Shown: positions 11,079 to 19,234 of the stretch, piece after piece | How positions within the stretch are numbered: position 1 is the stretch's first letter | How the letters are laid out: each line of letters starts with the position of its first letter | Assembly (NCBI RefSeq): GCF_004127445.1 | Contig: NZ_QEXM01000025.1 | Coordinates: 186,001 to 250,000, forward strand | Direction: 5' to 3' | Origin: Streptomyces alfalfae | GTDB lineage: Bacteria; Actinomycetota; Actinomycetes; Streptomycetales; Streptomycetaceae | DNA: 64,000 nt | Translations under genes and position numbers: made by a program | The notes under the pieces: generated by a model | Database searches by the model: none | What the model saw: only the letters and a program-made list of their open reading frames with translations | What the model was told of the DNA's origin: nothing

Positions 11079-12557
11079 ATGGCCCAGCACCAGCGCACCG
11101 CCACCACCCGCAGACGCATGCGCCTCGCCGCCGCGACGGCCGCCGCGGCGGCGCTGACCGGCGGGCTGCTCACTGTCACGGCGACCACCGCGTCGGCCGC
11201 GGAGCCGCCCACCGCCACCCGGCCCGACGCCGACTTCAACGGAGACGGCGACGCCGACCTCGCCACCTCCGCCTCCCACGCCCACGTCAACGGCAAGGAC
11301 AGCGCGGGCCAGGTCGTCGTGACGTACGGCGGCACACAGCGCCGCCACGTCACGTACAGCCAGAACAGCTCCGGTGTGCCCGGCAGCGCGGAGAAGGGCG
11401 ACTTCTTCGGCGCCGACACCGCGTACGGCGACTTCGACCGCGACGGGTACGACGACCTCGCGGTGGCCGCGATCGGCGAGGACGTCGGTTCCGACGTCGA
11501 CGGCGGCACCGTGCAGATCCTGTGGGGCTCGAAGAACGGCCTGTCCGGCGGCACCACGCTGAAGGACCCGCGCCCCACCAAGCACGACTTCTTCGGCGGA
11601 CCCATCCAGGCCGGCGACTTCAACGGCGACGGCAAGGACGACCTCGCCATCGGCTCGTCCTCGGGCGCCGCCACCATCGACGTCTACAAGGGCGGCTTCA
11701 CCCGCGGCGGCGGCACCGGCGGCCGGTACACCGTCCTGCCGCCCATCATCAGCGGCGAGGACGCGGGCCCCATCAACCTGCACTCCGGTGACATCGACGG
11801 CGACGGCAGGGACGACCTCATCGTCGACGGCTTCTCCACCGGCGACGGCTACAACGCCAACCTCTGGCTGCCCGGCAGCGCGAGCGGCGTCACGACCGAC
11901 GGCGTCCAGCGGCTCCCCGGCGGCCACATCACCGACGTGGGTGACACGGACAGCGACGGCTACGGCGACATCATCATCGGTCTCACCTGGGACGAAGGCA
12001 TCTCGGGCGCCCGCAAGGGCGGCAGCGTGCACGTGGTGAAGGGCAATGCCAACGGCCCGTACGGCGGCAGCGACGTCATCACGCAGGACAGCTCCGGCGT
12101 GCCGGGCAGCGGGGAGAACGGCGACTCCTTCGGCGCCGAACTCGACCTCGGCGACATCAACGGCGACGGCCACCTCGACCTGGTCGTCGGCTCCCCCGGC
12201 GAGAACCTGGACGGCGTCACCGACGCGGGCTCGATCACCGTCATCTACGGCGCGGCGGACGGCTCCGGCCTCTCCACGGCGGGCTCGAAGCTGTACAGCC
12301 AGAACTCCCCCGGCGTCCCGAACACCAACGAGAAGCACGACTTCTTCGGCCTGGACGTCCACGTCGACGACCTGAACGGCGACGGCCGCGGCGACGTCGC
12401 CGTCGGCGCCTCCGGCGAGAACAGCGGCAACGGCGCGCTGTACGTCCTGGACGCCAAGCAGAGCGGCTCGCTCTCCGGCACCAGCGGCGTCTACCCCTCC
12501 ACGCTGGGCATGTCCGACGCGGGCTCGCCGAGCCTCGGCGCGAACTTCGCCGACTGA
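11079..12557 (+). CDS. Secreted FG-GAP repeat protein (paralogue 4)
   Basis: 492 residues from ATG 11079, preceded by AGGAGA. The twin-basic signal region (TTRRRMRLAAATAAAAALTG, cut near ASA-AEP) is followed by seven clear FG-GAP blades: ADFNGDGDADLATS, GDFDRDGYDDLAVAAIGE, GDFNGDGKDDLAIGS, GDIDGDGRDDLIVDG, GDTDSDGYGDIIIGL, GDINGDGHLDLVVGSPGE, DDLNGDGRGDVAVGASGE. The linker (S/T)QNSSGVPGS or TQDSSGVPGS followed by ENGDSFGAE recurs, tying it to paralogues 3 and 5. It is the most regular propeller of the cluster. The gap 10801-11078 holds no gene. A hairpin terminator follows at 12583. Confidence 0.9.
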   Translation: MAQHQRTATTRRRMRLAAATAAAAALTGGLLTVTATTASAAEPPTATRPDADFNGDGDADLATSASHAHVNGKDSAGQVVVTYGGTQRRHVTYSQNSSGVPGSAEKGDFFGADTAYGDFDRDGYDDLAVAAIGEDVGSDVDGGTVQILWGSKNGLSGGTTLKDPRPTKHDFFGGPIQAGDFNGDGKDDLAIGSSSGAATIDVYKGGFTRGGGTGGRYTVLPPIISGEDAGPINLHSGDIDGDGRDDLIVDGFSTGDGYNANLWLPGSASGVTTDGVQRLPGGHITDVGDTDSDGYGDIIIGLTWDEGISGARKGGSVHVVKGNANGPYGGSDVITQDSSGVPGSGENGDSFGAELDLGDINGDGHLDLVVGSPGENLDGVTDAGSITVIYGAADGSGLSTAGSKLYSQNSPGVPNTNEKHDFFGLDVHVDDLNGDGRGDVAVGASGENSGNGALYVLDAKQSGSLSGTSGVYPSTLGMSDAGSPSLGANFAD

Positions 12558-12582
12558 CGGCGACGCCGCCCCACTCCAGTCC

Positions 12583-12611
12583 CCGGGCCCGCGCCCCCAG
12601 CGCGGGCCCGG
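12583..12611 (+). terminator. Hairpin terminator after FG-GAP paralogue 4
   Basis: CCGGGCCCGCG pairs with CGCGGGCCCGG (11-bp perfect stem, 7-nt loop), 26 bp after the stop at 12557. Confidence 0.75.
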
Positions 12612-12795
12612 TCCCTTCGGGGGCGCTCCCGGCGAGGGGGCGGTGCTTCGGGCGCCCCTGCGAGGGGGGGCGCTTGAGGGCACTCCCGGCGAGGGAGGGG
12701 GACGGGGCGGCGAAGCCGCGCACAACCCTGCGCCAACCCCAGGTGTCTCAGAGGTGAAGCAACTCCCCACCCCCTCTCCAGAGTTGGAGCCACCT

Positions 12796-14247
12796 GTGCG
12801 CGCACGCACACTCGCCCTCGTCGCGGCCACCGCGCTGGCCGCCGGCGGACTCACCCTGCCCCCCGCCGCCGCGGCGACCGCCGCCCCCGACAAACCCGTG
12901 CGGAGCGACTTCGACGGTGACGGCTACGCCGACCTCGCCGTCGGCGTGCCCAGCGGCACCGTCGACGGCAAGGCCAAGGCCGGCTACGTGAGCGTCGTCT
13001 TCGGCGGCCCCGGCGGCCCCGGGCCGAACGGCGTGCGCCGCATCACCCAGGCCACCGTCGAGGTGCCCGGCACCCCGGAGCCGGGCGACCGCTTCGGCGG
13101 GGCGCTGACCACGGCGTACGTGGACGACGACCCGTACGCCGACCTCATCGTCGGCGCCCCGGGGGAGGACATCGACGCCAAGACGGACGCCGGGTCCGTC
13201 ACCGTCCTGTACGGCACCGGCGACGGCTTCGCCGTGGCCAACACCGCGGCCCGCGGCACGAAGACCGGCGACGCGTACGGCAACGCGCTGGCCGCCGCCG
13301 ACTTCACCGGTGACGGCGACGTGGACCTGGCGGTCGGCGGCAAGGACAGGGTCGTCGCCAACCTCAACCCCCTCACCGCCCGCACGGAGCCCCTCATGGG
13401 CGACCGCATGGGCGGCCGGGCCCCCGTCATGGCCACCGGCGACTTCGACTCCGACGGCCGCGACGACCTGGCCGTCGCCTTCCACACGCGGAACCAGCCC
13501 TACACGCAGTCCCACGTGCAGGTCCGCTCCTACGACAAGGCCGAGGGCGCCTTCCACCTGACCTGGAGCAGCTCCAACGGCGCCGCGAACGCCCTCGCCG
13601 CCGGCGACTTCAACGGCGACGGCCGCGACGACCTCGCCCTCGGCAACTGCCGTGAGATCGCCGACGAGAACATCGACGACCCGTGCGGCCCCGAGGAGCT
13701 GGCCGAGGGTGGTGGCGTCCACCTCCACTACGGCGGCGCCGACGGCCTGATCTGGGAGGGCCAGACCCTCAACCAGGACACCCCGGGCGTCCCCGGCGTC
13801 GCCGAGACGGGCGACGACTTCGGCAACGCCCTGACCGCCGCCGACCTCGACGGCGACGGCAAGGACGACCTGATCGCGGGTGCCCCCGGCGAGGCGATCG
13901 GCAGCGCGGCGGGCGCGGGCGCCGTCACCGTCCTCAAGGGCGGCGAGAACGGCGTCCTCGACACCTCGGGCGCGGCGGACGCGGTCGCGTACCAGCAGGA
14001 CTCCGCCGGTGTCCCGGGCACGGCCGAGAAGGGCGACGCCTTCGGCACGACCCTCGCCACCACGGACTACGACGGCGACGGCCGCCCCGACGTCTCCGTG
14101 GCGGCCCCCGGCGAGAACGCCTCCGCGGGCGGCGTCTGGAACCTGCCCGGCGGCGCGTCCACCGGCGGCACGAACGTCACGCCCAAGTCGATCGGGCTGC
14201 CCGCGTCTTCGCACCCGTACGCGTATGGAGCGGTGATCGGCCGCTAG
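12796..14247 (+). CDS. Secreted FG-GAP repeat protein (paralogue 5)
   Basis: 483 residues from GTG 12796, with TTGGAG seven bases upstream. The Sec signal VRARTLALVAATALAAGG is cut near AAA-AT. Seven FG-GAP motifs: SDFDGDGYADLAVGVP, AYVDDDPYADLIVGAPGE, ADFTGDGDVDLAVGG, GDFDSDGRDDLAVAF, GDFNGDGRDDLALGN, ADLDGDGKDDLIAGAPGE, TDYDGDGRPDVSVAAPGE. Linkers NQDTPGVPGVAETGDDFG and QQDSAGVPGTAEKGDAFG match those of paralogues 3 and 4. The frame is open from 12643, but the signal peptide and ribosome site fix the start. Last of the five-gene cluster. A calcium-binding extracellular propeller is inferred; no ligand is known. Confidence 0.9.
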   Translation: MRARTLALVAATALAAGGLTLPPAAAATAAPDKPVRSDFDGDGYADLAVGVPSGTVDGKAKAGYVSVVFGGPGGPGPNGVRRITQATVEVPGTPEPGDRFGGALTTAYVDDDPYADLIVGAPGEDIDAKTDAGSVTVLYGTGDGFAVANTAARGTKTGDAYGNALAAADFTGDGDVDLAVGGKDRVVANLNPLTARTEPLMGDRMGGRAPVMATGDFDSDGRDDLAVAFHTRNQPYTQSHVQVRSYDKAEGAFHLTWSSSNGAANALAAGDFNGDGRDDLALGNCREIADENIDDPCGPEELAEGGGVHLHYGGADGLIWEGQTLNQDTPGVPGVAETGDDFGNALTAADLDGDGKDDLIAGAPGEAIGSAAGAGAVTVLKGGENGVLDTSGAADAVAYQQDSAGVPGTAEKGDAFGTTLATTDYDGDGRPDVSVAAPGENASAGGVWNLPGGASTGGTNVTPKSIGLPASSHPYAYGAVIGR

Positions 14248-14286
14248 GCCCTCGGCCCGCGGACTCCCGGGGCGGATGGGGCTGGA

Positions 14287-14329
14287 CCTGTGGCAAACCC
14301 TTCAGGGTTCCCCTAGGGGTTGTCACAGG
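14287..14329. repeat. Imperfect inverted repeat between FG-GAP 5 and the Yip1 gene
   Basis: CCTGTGGCAAACCC and GGGGTTGTCACAGG pair at 12 of 14 positions around a 15-nt loop. A smaller stem (AACCC-TTCA-GGGTT) overlaps it. It lies 40 bp after the FG-GAP stop and 70 bp before the Yip1 gene start, so it may be a terminator or an operator. Confidence 0.45.
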
Positions 14330-14398
14330 TCGGCCGCAAACCCCGTCTCCTCCCGAGGAGGGGCGACCCCGCCCGCCAAGACCAGGTACGTTCGATTC

Positions 14399-15373
14399 GT
14401 GGCTGGATTCAGGATCGGACGCGGCCGGGACGACCGCGCCCCGCAATCGCGACCGCAACAACAACCGCGGCAGCAGCCGTACGGACAGCAGGCCCCCCAG
14501 GGCCGGCAGCCGTACGGCTACCCACCCGTGCCGCCGAACCCGCAGCAGGGCGGTGGCCCCAGGTACGGGGGCGGCCCGCAGTACGGCGGGGGCGGCCCGC
14601 AGTACGGCGGGGGCGGTCCGCAGTACGGCGGGGGCCAGCAGTGGCCCCAGGCCGACGGCGGCCACGGCGAGCCCGAGTACTTCGGCGGCGACCAGGGCCA
14701 CGGCCCCCAGGGCGGCTTCGACCCGTACGCGGCCAACAACCCGGGTCACACCCAGGCCTTCTCCATCGGCGAGGACCCCTACACCCAGGGCGACACCTAC
14801 CGCGCCGGTCAAGCCGCCGCGGCGCCCATGGGGCCGCGCCTGCACTGGAAGGACCTGCTGCGCGGCATCGTGCTGCGCCCGTCGCCGACGTTCCTGCAGA
14901 TGCGGGACTACGCGATGTGGGGCCCGGCGGCCGTCGTCACGTTCCTCTACGGTCTGCTGGCGATCTTCGGATTCGACGACGCCCGCTCGGACGCGATCAA
15001 CGCCACGCTGTCGGCGGTGGTGCCGTACGTCCTGACCACCGGCATCGCGATCACCATCAGCGCGTTCGTCCTCGGCGTGGTGACGCACACCCTGGCCCGC
15101 CAGCTCGGCGGCGACGGCGCCTGGCAGCCGACGGTCGGCCTCTCCATGCTGATCATGTCCCTCACGGACGCGCCCCGCGTGATCGTGGCCCTGTTCCTCG
15201 GCGGCGGCCAGACGTTCGTCCAGCTCCTCGGCTGGGCGACCTGGATAGCGGCGGGCGCACTGCTCACCCTGATGGTGAGCAAGTCCCACGACCTCCCGTG
15301 GCCGAAGGCCCTGGGAGCTGCCTCGATCCAGCTCCTGGCGATCCTGTCGATCATCAAGCTGGGCACGTTCTAG
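14399..15373 (+). CDS. Yip1-family integral membrane protein
   Basis: 324 residues from GTG 14399 (VAGFRIGRGRDDRAP). The N-terminal 135 residues are Gln/Pro/Gly/Tyr-rich and include a short tandem repeat (PQYGGGG three times); this tail is probably cytoplasmic. The C-terminal half holds about five membrane helices (from LHWKDLLRGIVLRPSPTFLQ at about residue 145 to the end) with the Yip1 domain layout. Similar proteins are common in Streptomyces next to the dnaK locus, and their role is unknown. An upstream in-frame ATG at 14276 would add 41 residues encoded by the inverted-repeat leader and is rejected. A strong terminator follows. Confidence 0.86.
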   Translation: MAGFRIGRGRDDRAPQSRPQQQPRQQPYGQQAPQGRQPYGYPPVPPNPQQGGGPRYGGGPQYGGGGPQYGGGGPQYGGGQQWPQADGGHGEPEYFGGDQGHGPQGGFDPYAANNPGHTQAFSIGEDPYTQGDTYRAGQAAAAPMGPRLHWKDLLRGIVLRPSPTFLQMRDYAMWGPAAVVTFLYGLLAIFGFDDARSDAINATLSAVVPYVLTTGIAITISAFVLGVVTHTLARQLGGDGAWQPTVGLSMLIMSLTDAPRVIVALFLGGGQTFVQLLGWATWIAAGALLTLMVSKSHDLPWPKALGAASIQLLAILSIIKLGTF

Positions 15374-15409
15374 CGGACGTGGGGGCGGCGTACCGCCCGT
15401 GAACGAGCA

Positions 15410-15452
15410 GTGAGAAGGGCCCGGCGGACAAAGTCCCCCGGGCCCTTCTCAC
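15410..15452. terminator. 15-bp-stem terminator after the Yip1 gene
   Basis: GTGAGAAGGGCCCGG pairs perfectly with CCGGGCCCTTCTCAC around a 13-nt loop. It lies 36 bp after the stop. It would originally also have terminated the minus-strand phosphoribosyltransferase gene before the element insertion. Confidence 0.9.
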
Positions 15453-15502
15453 ACCCGCGTACCGCTACTGCTACCGCTCTTGCCGTTCGGCGCTGCCACT
15501 GC

Positions 15503-15553
15503 TCAGGCGTCGAGGACCTGACCGGCGCGCTTGACGACGGGCGGCTCGACGCT
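15503..15553 (-). pseudogene. Stranded 3' end of the phosphoribosyltransferase gene
   Basis: Read on the minus strand, these 17 codons give S-V-E-P-P-V-V-K-R-A-G-Q-V-L-D-A-stop. This matches the expected native C-terminus of the phosphoribosyltransferase whose body lies 2.6 kb away at 18075-18584, where the corresponding stretch now reads W-S-V-L-P-P-V-H-K-S-G. Integration of the serine-recombinase element separated the two. The fragment has no start codon and should not be translated. Confidence 0.8.
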
Positions 15554-15620
15554 TCAGGCTGACTTGACTATATGACGGTAGTAGCCTGACCCTGCTTCGG
15601 AAGGCAGGGGAGGCCCGATC

Positions 15621-17054
15621 TTGGCACGCAGCGTGGGGATCTACTCCCGCATCTCGCGGGACGACGAAGGTGACGCTCTCGGCGTCGCCCGGCAGCAACA
15701 GGACTGCGAGCGCCTGGCGGACCTGCGCTCGTGGCAGGCCGTGAAGGTCTACGAGGACAACGACGTGTCGGCGTTCAAGCGCAACGTCGTGCGCGACGAG
15801 TTCGAGCTGATGCTGAAGGACCTCCGCGCCGGCCTGATCGACGGCATCGTGGCCTACGACCTCGACCGGCTCGCCCGACAGCCGAGGGACCTGGAACGCC
15901 TCATCGAGATCTACGACGAGCGCCCGCGGCTCGAGTTCGCCACCGTCACGGATGACATCAACATCGGGACGCCGGACGGGCGCACCATGGCACGCATCAT
16001 GGTCGCCTTCGCCAACAAGTCTTCGCACGACGCATCGCGCCGCATCAAGAGGAAGCACCTGGAGCTGGCCCAGCAGGGTAAGGACAGCGGCGGACCGGCG
16101 CCCTACGGATGGCGGAAGGATGACCGGACCAAGGTCGACCCGGATGCGGCGAAGGCGATTCACGAGGCACAGCGCGAGATCCTGGCCGGCGTCCGCATCG
16201 GCACCATCCGCACGAGGTGGCAGGAACAGGGCTTGGGCAACCCCCGCGAGGGCACCAAGCGCATGGCCCACCACCACGTCGAGCACATCCTGACCACTCC
16301 CAGGTTGGTCGGCTACCGGACCTACCACGGTGAAATCCTTCACGGGGAGGACGGCCAGCCGATCATCGGCGAATGGGAACCGATCAACACGCTCGAAGAA
16401 TGGGAAGCCGTGCGCGCAGCGGTCGAAGAGCGGAAGCAGAAGCGTCCCGGAGCGTCGTTCGCCCGTAAGTACCTGCTGTCAGGGATTGCCCGCTGCGGAC
16501 TGTGCAAGACCAAGATCCGAGGGCAGATCAACCAGCGCTGGACACCGGAGTCAAAGGCCACCAGGTTCACGTACCAGTGCTCTGTGGTGAACGGCGGCTG
16601 CGGCAAGGTCAGCCGTACCGGAGAACCTGTCGACCGGCTGATAGCTCAACTCGTGTTGGAGGAGCAGCGCGCGCGAGCCTCGGTGACGGTCGTGCCAATC
16701 GACCAGCGTTGGCCGAAGGAGGACGAGTTGGAGCAGATCACCCAGGACATTGCCCAACTGGTCGAGGCCGAGCGGACCAAACAGATCACCGTGGCCACGC
16801 TCTTGCAGCTCCTGCCGTCGAAGGAGCGAGCGCGGGACGAGCTGAAGTTGGAGAGAGCCCGCTTCTACAAGGAGCAGAAGCAGGCCGAGGCCAAGGGCCA
16901 GACTACGAACCTGACGGTTGAGGAGTTCTTCGGACTACCGATCGAGCGCCAGCAGGAGATCGTGCTGCACTGCCTCTCGGCTGTGCTCATCCACCCGGCC
17001 GGCCGGGGGCGTCGCAAGTTCGATCCCAGCTTGATCGAGCCGGTCTGGCACTGA
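15621..17054 (+). CDS. Large serine recombinase (integrase)
   Basis: 477-residue site-specific recombinase. The resolvase catalytic domain covers about residues 4-150: IYSRISRDDEGD with nucleophile Ser9, and the Arg-bearing YDLDRLARQPRDLERLI helix. The recombinase domain (about 165-285, GGPAPYGWRKDD) and a zinc ribbon follow (Cys pairs CGLC near 293 and CSVVNGGC near 315). A C-terminal helical, charged coiled-coil region is typical of phiC31/Bxb1-type integrases. The start is TTG 15621 after GGGGAGG. It lies just inside the left junction of the element and reads inward, the usual place for an integrase. No partner recombination directionality factor is recognised. Confidence 0.93.
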   Translation: MARSVGIYSRISRDDEGDALGVARQQQDCERLADLRSWQAVKVYEDNDVSAFKRNVVRDEFELMLKDLRAGLIDGIVAYDLDRLARQPRDLERLIEIYDERPRLEFATVTDDINIGTPDGRTMARIMVAFANKSSHDASRRIKRKHLELAQQGKDSGGPAPYGWRKDDRTKVDPDAAKAIHEAQREILAGVRIGTIRTRWQEQGLGNPREGTKRMAHHHVEHILTTPRLVGYRTYHGEILHGEDGQPIIGEWEPINTLEEWEAVRAAVEERKQKRPGASFARKYLLSGIARCGLCKTKIRGQINQRWTPESKATRFTYQCSVVNGGCGKVSRTGEPVDRLIAQLVLEEQRARASVTVVPIDQRWPKEDELEQITQDIAQLVEAERTKQITVATLLQLLPSKERARDELKLERARFYKEQKQAEAKGQTTNLTVEEFFGLPIERQQEIVLHCLSAVLIHPAGRGRRKFDPSLIEPVWH

Positions 17055-17057
17055 CGA

Positions 17058-17213
17058 TCAAACTCGCCCCTGCAACACGAGTGCCCGGCGCACCCACTCC
17101 TCGTCCCGCTCAGGTGCCCGGCGGAGGTGCATCTGTATCCACTCCTCCGTCGTCATGACCTTTCCCTCCGTGGCGTCCTTCTGGGGCCGCCGCTCCTTAA
17201 CGTTCGTACTCAT
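17058..17213 (-). CDS. Small conserved-looking element protein (51 aa)
   Basis: 51 residues, MSTNVKERRPQKDATEG then TTEEWIQMHLRRAPERDEEW. It is basic/acidic amphipathic with no signal or membrane helix. It is convergent with the recombinase and only three bases from its stop. Similar short ORFs accompany Streptomyces integrative elements, but I cannot name a function. The longer in-frame start at 17324 would translate a Pro/Gly/Ser-rich, compositionally biased stretch and is not favoured. It could be a DNA-binding accessory or directionality factor; that is speculation. Confidence 0.6.
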   Translation of the reverse strand: MSTNVKERRPQKDATEGKVMTTEEWIQMHLRRAPERDEEWVRRALVLQGRV

Positions 17214-17474
17214 CAAGCCCCCACTGCGCTCCGCTCCGCCGGGCGCGCTTCCCGGCTCCGCTCCGGGCGACGCTCCCGCCTTCGGCTCGCTCCGCCCGCC
17301 CGCGCTGCGCCGACGCGCGCCCACATGTGGATAGGGCCGGAAGCCATGAGTCGATCACCGCATAGAGCGGCCCGCAGTTAAAAGCGATGCCTCCGGCGGG
17401 GGATCGGCCGGCACCGGAGTGGAGGGGGCACCGTCGTCGCCGACCGCGGACCCGTAGGTGGCGTGCGTGGAGGT

Positions 17475-17624
17475 GCTCCCATCCCGTCCACCGTCGACCC
17501 AGTCAGAGCCGAGCAGACGCGGCCGATGGCGTCCAGGTCGTTCGTGCAGTGGCGCGCTCCACCTGGACACCCTGAACCACGCCCGCTCCACGTTGTGTGG
17601 GTCGACGGCGGACGGGATGGGAGC
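17475..17624. repeat. Nested long inverted repeats inside the element
   Basis: Outer arms of 27 bp (17475-17501 and 17598-17624) pair at 26 of 27 positions. Inner arms of 11 bp (17528-17538 and 17561-17571, GGCGTCCAGGT/ACCTGGACACC) pair at 10 of 11 positions. Together they make a 150-bp two-tier stem. It lies between the 51-aa gene and the broken gene in a stretch (17214-17658) with no other supported gene. It could be a structured RNA, an origin-like site or a regulatory hairpin of the element. Confidence 0.7.
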
Positions 17625-17658
17625 TGGGGAGAGTGGTGGGCTGAGGAGAGAGGGTCGG

Positions 17659-17913
17659 TCAGAGCCGGTAGGCAATTCTCTCGTCCCGGAGCGCCTTGAG
17701 GATCACCTGAAGCTCCTGCTTGCGCATTATGGAGCAATCGGCGCTATTGATCTCCGCCTCAATAGTCGCAATAGCCTTGGTATTTTGATTACGGATCTCG
17801 CGCTGCTCGAGCTTCGCAAGCTAAAGGGCACCGTACCTGGCAATCATCTTGCCACCTGGGAGGTCAACCTGCCCACCGTCCGACAGACTTTCAGTGGGAC
17901 TGTGCGGTTCCAC
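17659..17913 (-). pseudogene. Small element gene with an in-frame TAG
   Basis: Minus-strand frame of 85 codons: VDLPGGKMIARYGAL, then a TAG at the complement of 17821-17823, then LAKLEQREIRNQNTKAI and MRKQELQVILKALRDERI before TGA. The two halves read as one amphipathic helical protein if the stop is replaced by a Glu or Gln codon, so a single-base nonsense mutation is likely. Base composition is lower in G+C than the flanks. No start with a good ribosome site is visible (GTG at 17913 is the upstream limit). Function unknown. Confidence 0.5.
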
Positions 17914-18074
17914 GGGTGCTGAACATCAACCTCCGCAGACGAAGCGGCCAGCGTCGGCTTCGATCATCACTGGCCAGTAGAACTGCTCACCAGCGCCTGC
18001 TCGCCGTCATGAGGATGGGTCGTTCTCCACGTAGTGACGCGCAGACACGACCCGGCACTCCCCTTATCGGCCAG

Positions 18075-18584
18075 TTAGAGGGCTTCCTTGTTCTCCTTGG
18101 CTGCCTCACCAGACTTATGTACTGGAGGCAAGACACTCCAGGGGAAATTGATCCACTCGTCGGTCCGCTTCCACACGTACTCGCACTTCACGAGCGAGTG
18201 CGACTTCTCATAGATCACGGCGGACCGCACCTCGGCGACGTGGTCGAGGCAGAAGTCGTGGACGAGCTTCAGCGTCTTCCCGGTGTCGGCGACATCGTCG
18301 GCGATGAGCACCTTCTTGTCGGTGAAGTCGATGGCGTTGGGCACGGGCGCGAGCATGACGGGCATCTCGAGGGTGGTGCCGACGCCCGTGTAGAACTCCA
18401 CGTTCACCAGGTGGATGTTCTTGCAGTCGAGCGCGTAGGCGAGGCCGCCCGCGACGAAGACACCGCCCCGGGCGATGGAGAGGACGACGTCGGGCTGGTA
18501 CCCGTCGTCGGCGATGGTCTGCGCCAGCTCACGCACCGCGCTGCCGAACTTCTCGTACGTAAGGTTCTCGCGCACGTCACTCAT
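18075..18584 (-). CDS. Phosphoribosyltransferase with element-encoded C-terminus
   Basis: 169-residue purine/xanthine-type phosphoribosyltransferase (type I fold). The PRPP-binding motif KVLIADDVADTGKTL is at about 91-105, with VLSIARGGVFVAGGLA near 34-49 and VEFYTG at 62-67. It probably salvages nucleobases in the cytoplasm. The last ~20 residues (from WSVLPPVHKSG to the TAA) use codons rare in Streptomyces (AGT, TTG, CCA, GTA) and come from the inserted element; the original end is stranded at 15503. The ATG at 18584 is chosen. A GTG four codons upstream overlaps the dcd stop as GTGA and would couple the two genes. Confidence 0.9.
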   Translation of the reverse strand: MSDVRENLTYEKFGSAVRELAQTIADDGYQPDVVLSIARGGVFVAGGLAYALDCKNIHLVNVEFYTGVGTTLEMPVMLAPVPNAIDFTDKKVLIADDVADTGKTLKLVHDFCLDHVAEVRSAVIYEKSHSLVKCEYVWKRTDEWINFPWSVLPPVHKSGEAAKENKEAL

Positions 18585-18592
18585 ACCGCTGC

Positions 18593-19168
18593 TCACACCT
18601 GTGTCCGATGGAAATTGAGGAAGGACCGCGAGGCGGTCGGCCCGCGCTGCCCCTGGTAACGCGACCCGTACCGCTCCGAGCCGTACGGCGCCTCGGCGGG
18701 CGAGGTCAGCCGGAACATGCAGAGCTGGCCGATCTTCATGCCTGGCCAGAGCTTGATCGGCAGCGTGGCGAGATTGGAGAGCTCCAGGGTCACGTGGCCG
18801 GAGAAGCCGGGGTCGATGAACCCGGCGGTGGAGTGGGTGACGAGCCCGAGCCGCCCGAGGCTGGACTTCCCTTCGAGCCGGCTCGCGAGGTCGTCGGGGA
18901 GGCTGATGACCTCGTACGTCGACGCGAGCACGAACTCGCCCGGGTGCAGGATGAACGGCTCGTCGCCCTCGGGCTCCACGAGCCGCGTCAGGTCGGCCTG
19001 CTCGACGGAGGGGTCGATGTGGGGGTAGCGGTGATTCTCGAACACCCGGAAGTAGCGGTCCAGCCGCACGTCGATGCTCGAGGGCTGCACCATGGATTCG
19101 TCGTACGGCTCGATCCGCACGCGTCCGGAGTCGATCTCGGCCCGGATGTCCTTGTCTGAGAGAAGCAC
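18593..19168 (-). CDS. dcd: dCTP deaminase
   Basis: 191 residues, the standard actinobacterial length. Converts dCTP to dUTP (in some actinobacteria on to dUMP) for thymidylate synthesis. Motifs: [18 protein letters not shown] at about 30-47, [19 protein letters not shown] near 105-123 with the nucleotide-binding Ser/Arg, and [17 protein letters not shown] with the catalytic Glu of the trimer. The start is GTG 19168 ([13 protein letters not shown]); upstream frame codons are not family-like. The downstream phosphoribosyltransferase begins 8 bp after the stop, or overlaps it if GTG is used, so the two form a pyrimidine/purine salvage operon. Confidence 0.97.
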   Translation of the reverse strand: MLLSDKDIRAEIDSGRVRIEPYDESMVQPSSIDVRLDRYFRVFENHRYPHIDPSVEQADLTRLVEPEGDEPFILHPGEFVLASTYEVISLPDDLASRLEGKSSLGRLGLVTHSTAGFIDPGFSGHVTLELSNLATLPIKLWPGMKIGQLCMFRLTSPAEAPYGSERYGSRYQGQRGPTASRSFLNFHRTQV

Positions 19169-19234
19169 GCACCGAGGATACGCAGAGCGCGCGGGCCGAC
19201 CACAATCACGCCCGCCGAGCCGCACGCTCCGCCC

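Larger units (their letters stand above)
15548..18134. mobile_element. Minimal serine-recombinase integrative element in the PRT gene
   Basis: About 2.6 kb. Its ends are set by the split gene: on the left the native codons stop matching near AGCGTC (15548-15553), and on the right the element begins near AGTGTC (minus strand, 18132-18137). The right junction has CTGGAG-N8-CTCCAG symmetry, as serine-integrase arms often do. Contents: the recombinase, a 51-codon gene, a nested inverted repeat and a broken small gene. The last kilobase has lower G+C and atypical codons. No replication, transfer or phage structural genes are present, so it is a remnant or a very small mobilisable unit. Exact boundaries are inferred. 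Confidence 0.75.

Noticed and set aside
10134..12893. Minus-strand 919-codon open frame
   Set aside because: Antisense to three FG-GAP paralogues; no start context and only biased Ala/Val/Gly composition.
17214..17340. Reading frame extending the 51-aa element gene upstream to 17324
   Set aside because: The extra residues translate a GCTCCGCTCCGC-type biased stretch; the internal ATG begins the only protein-like part.
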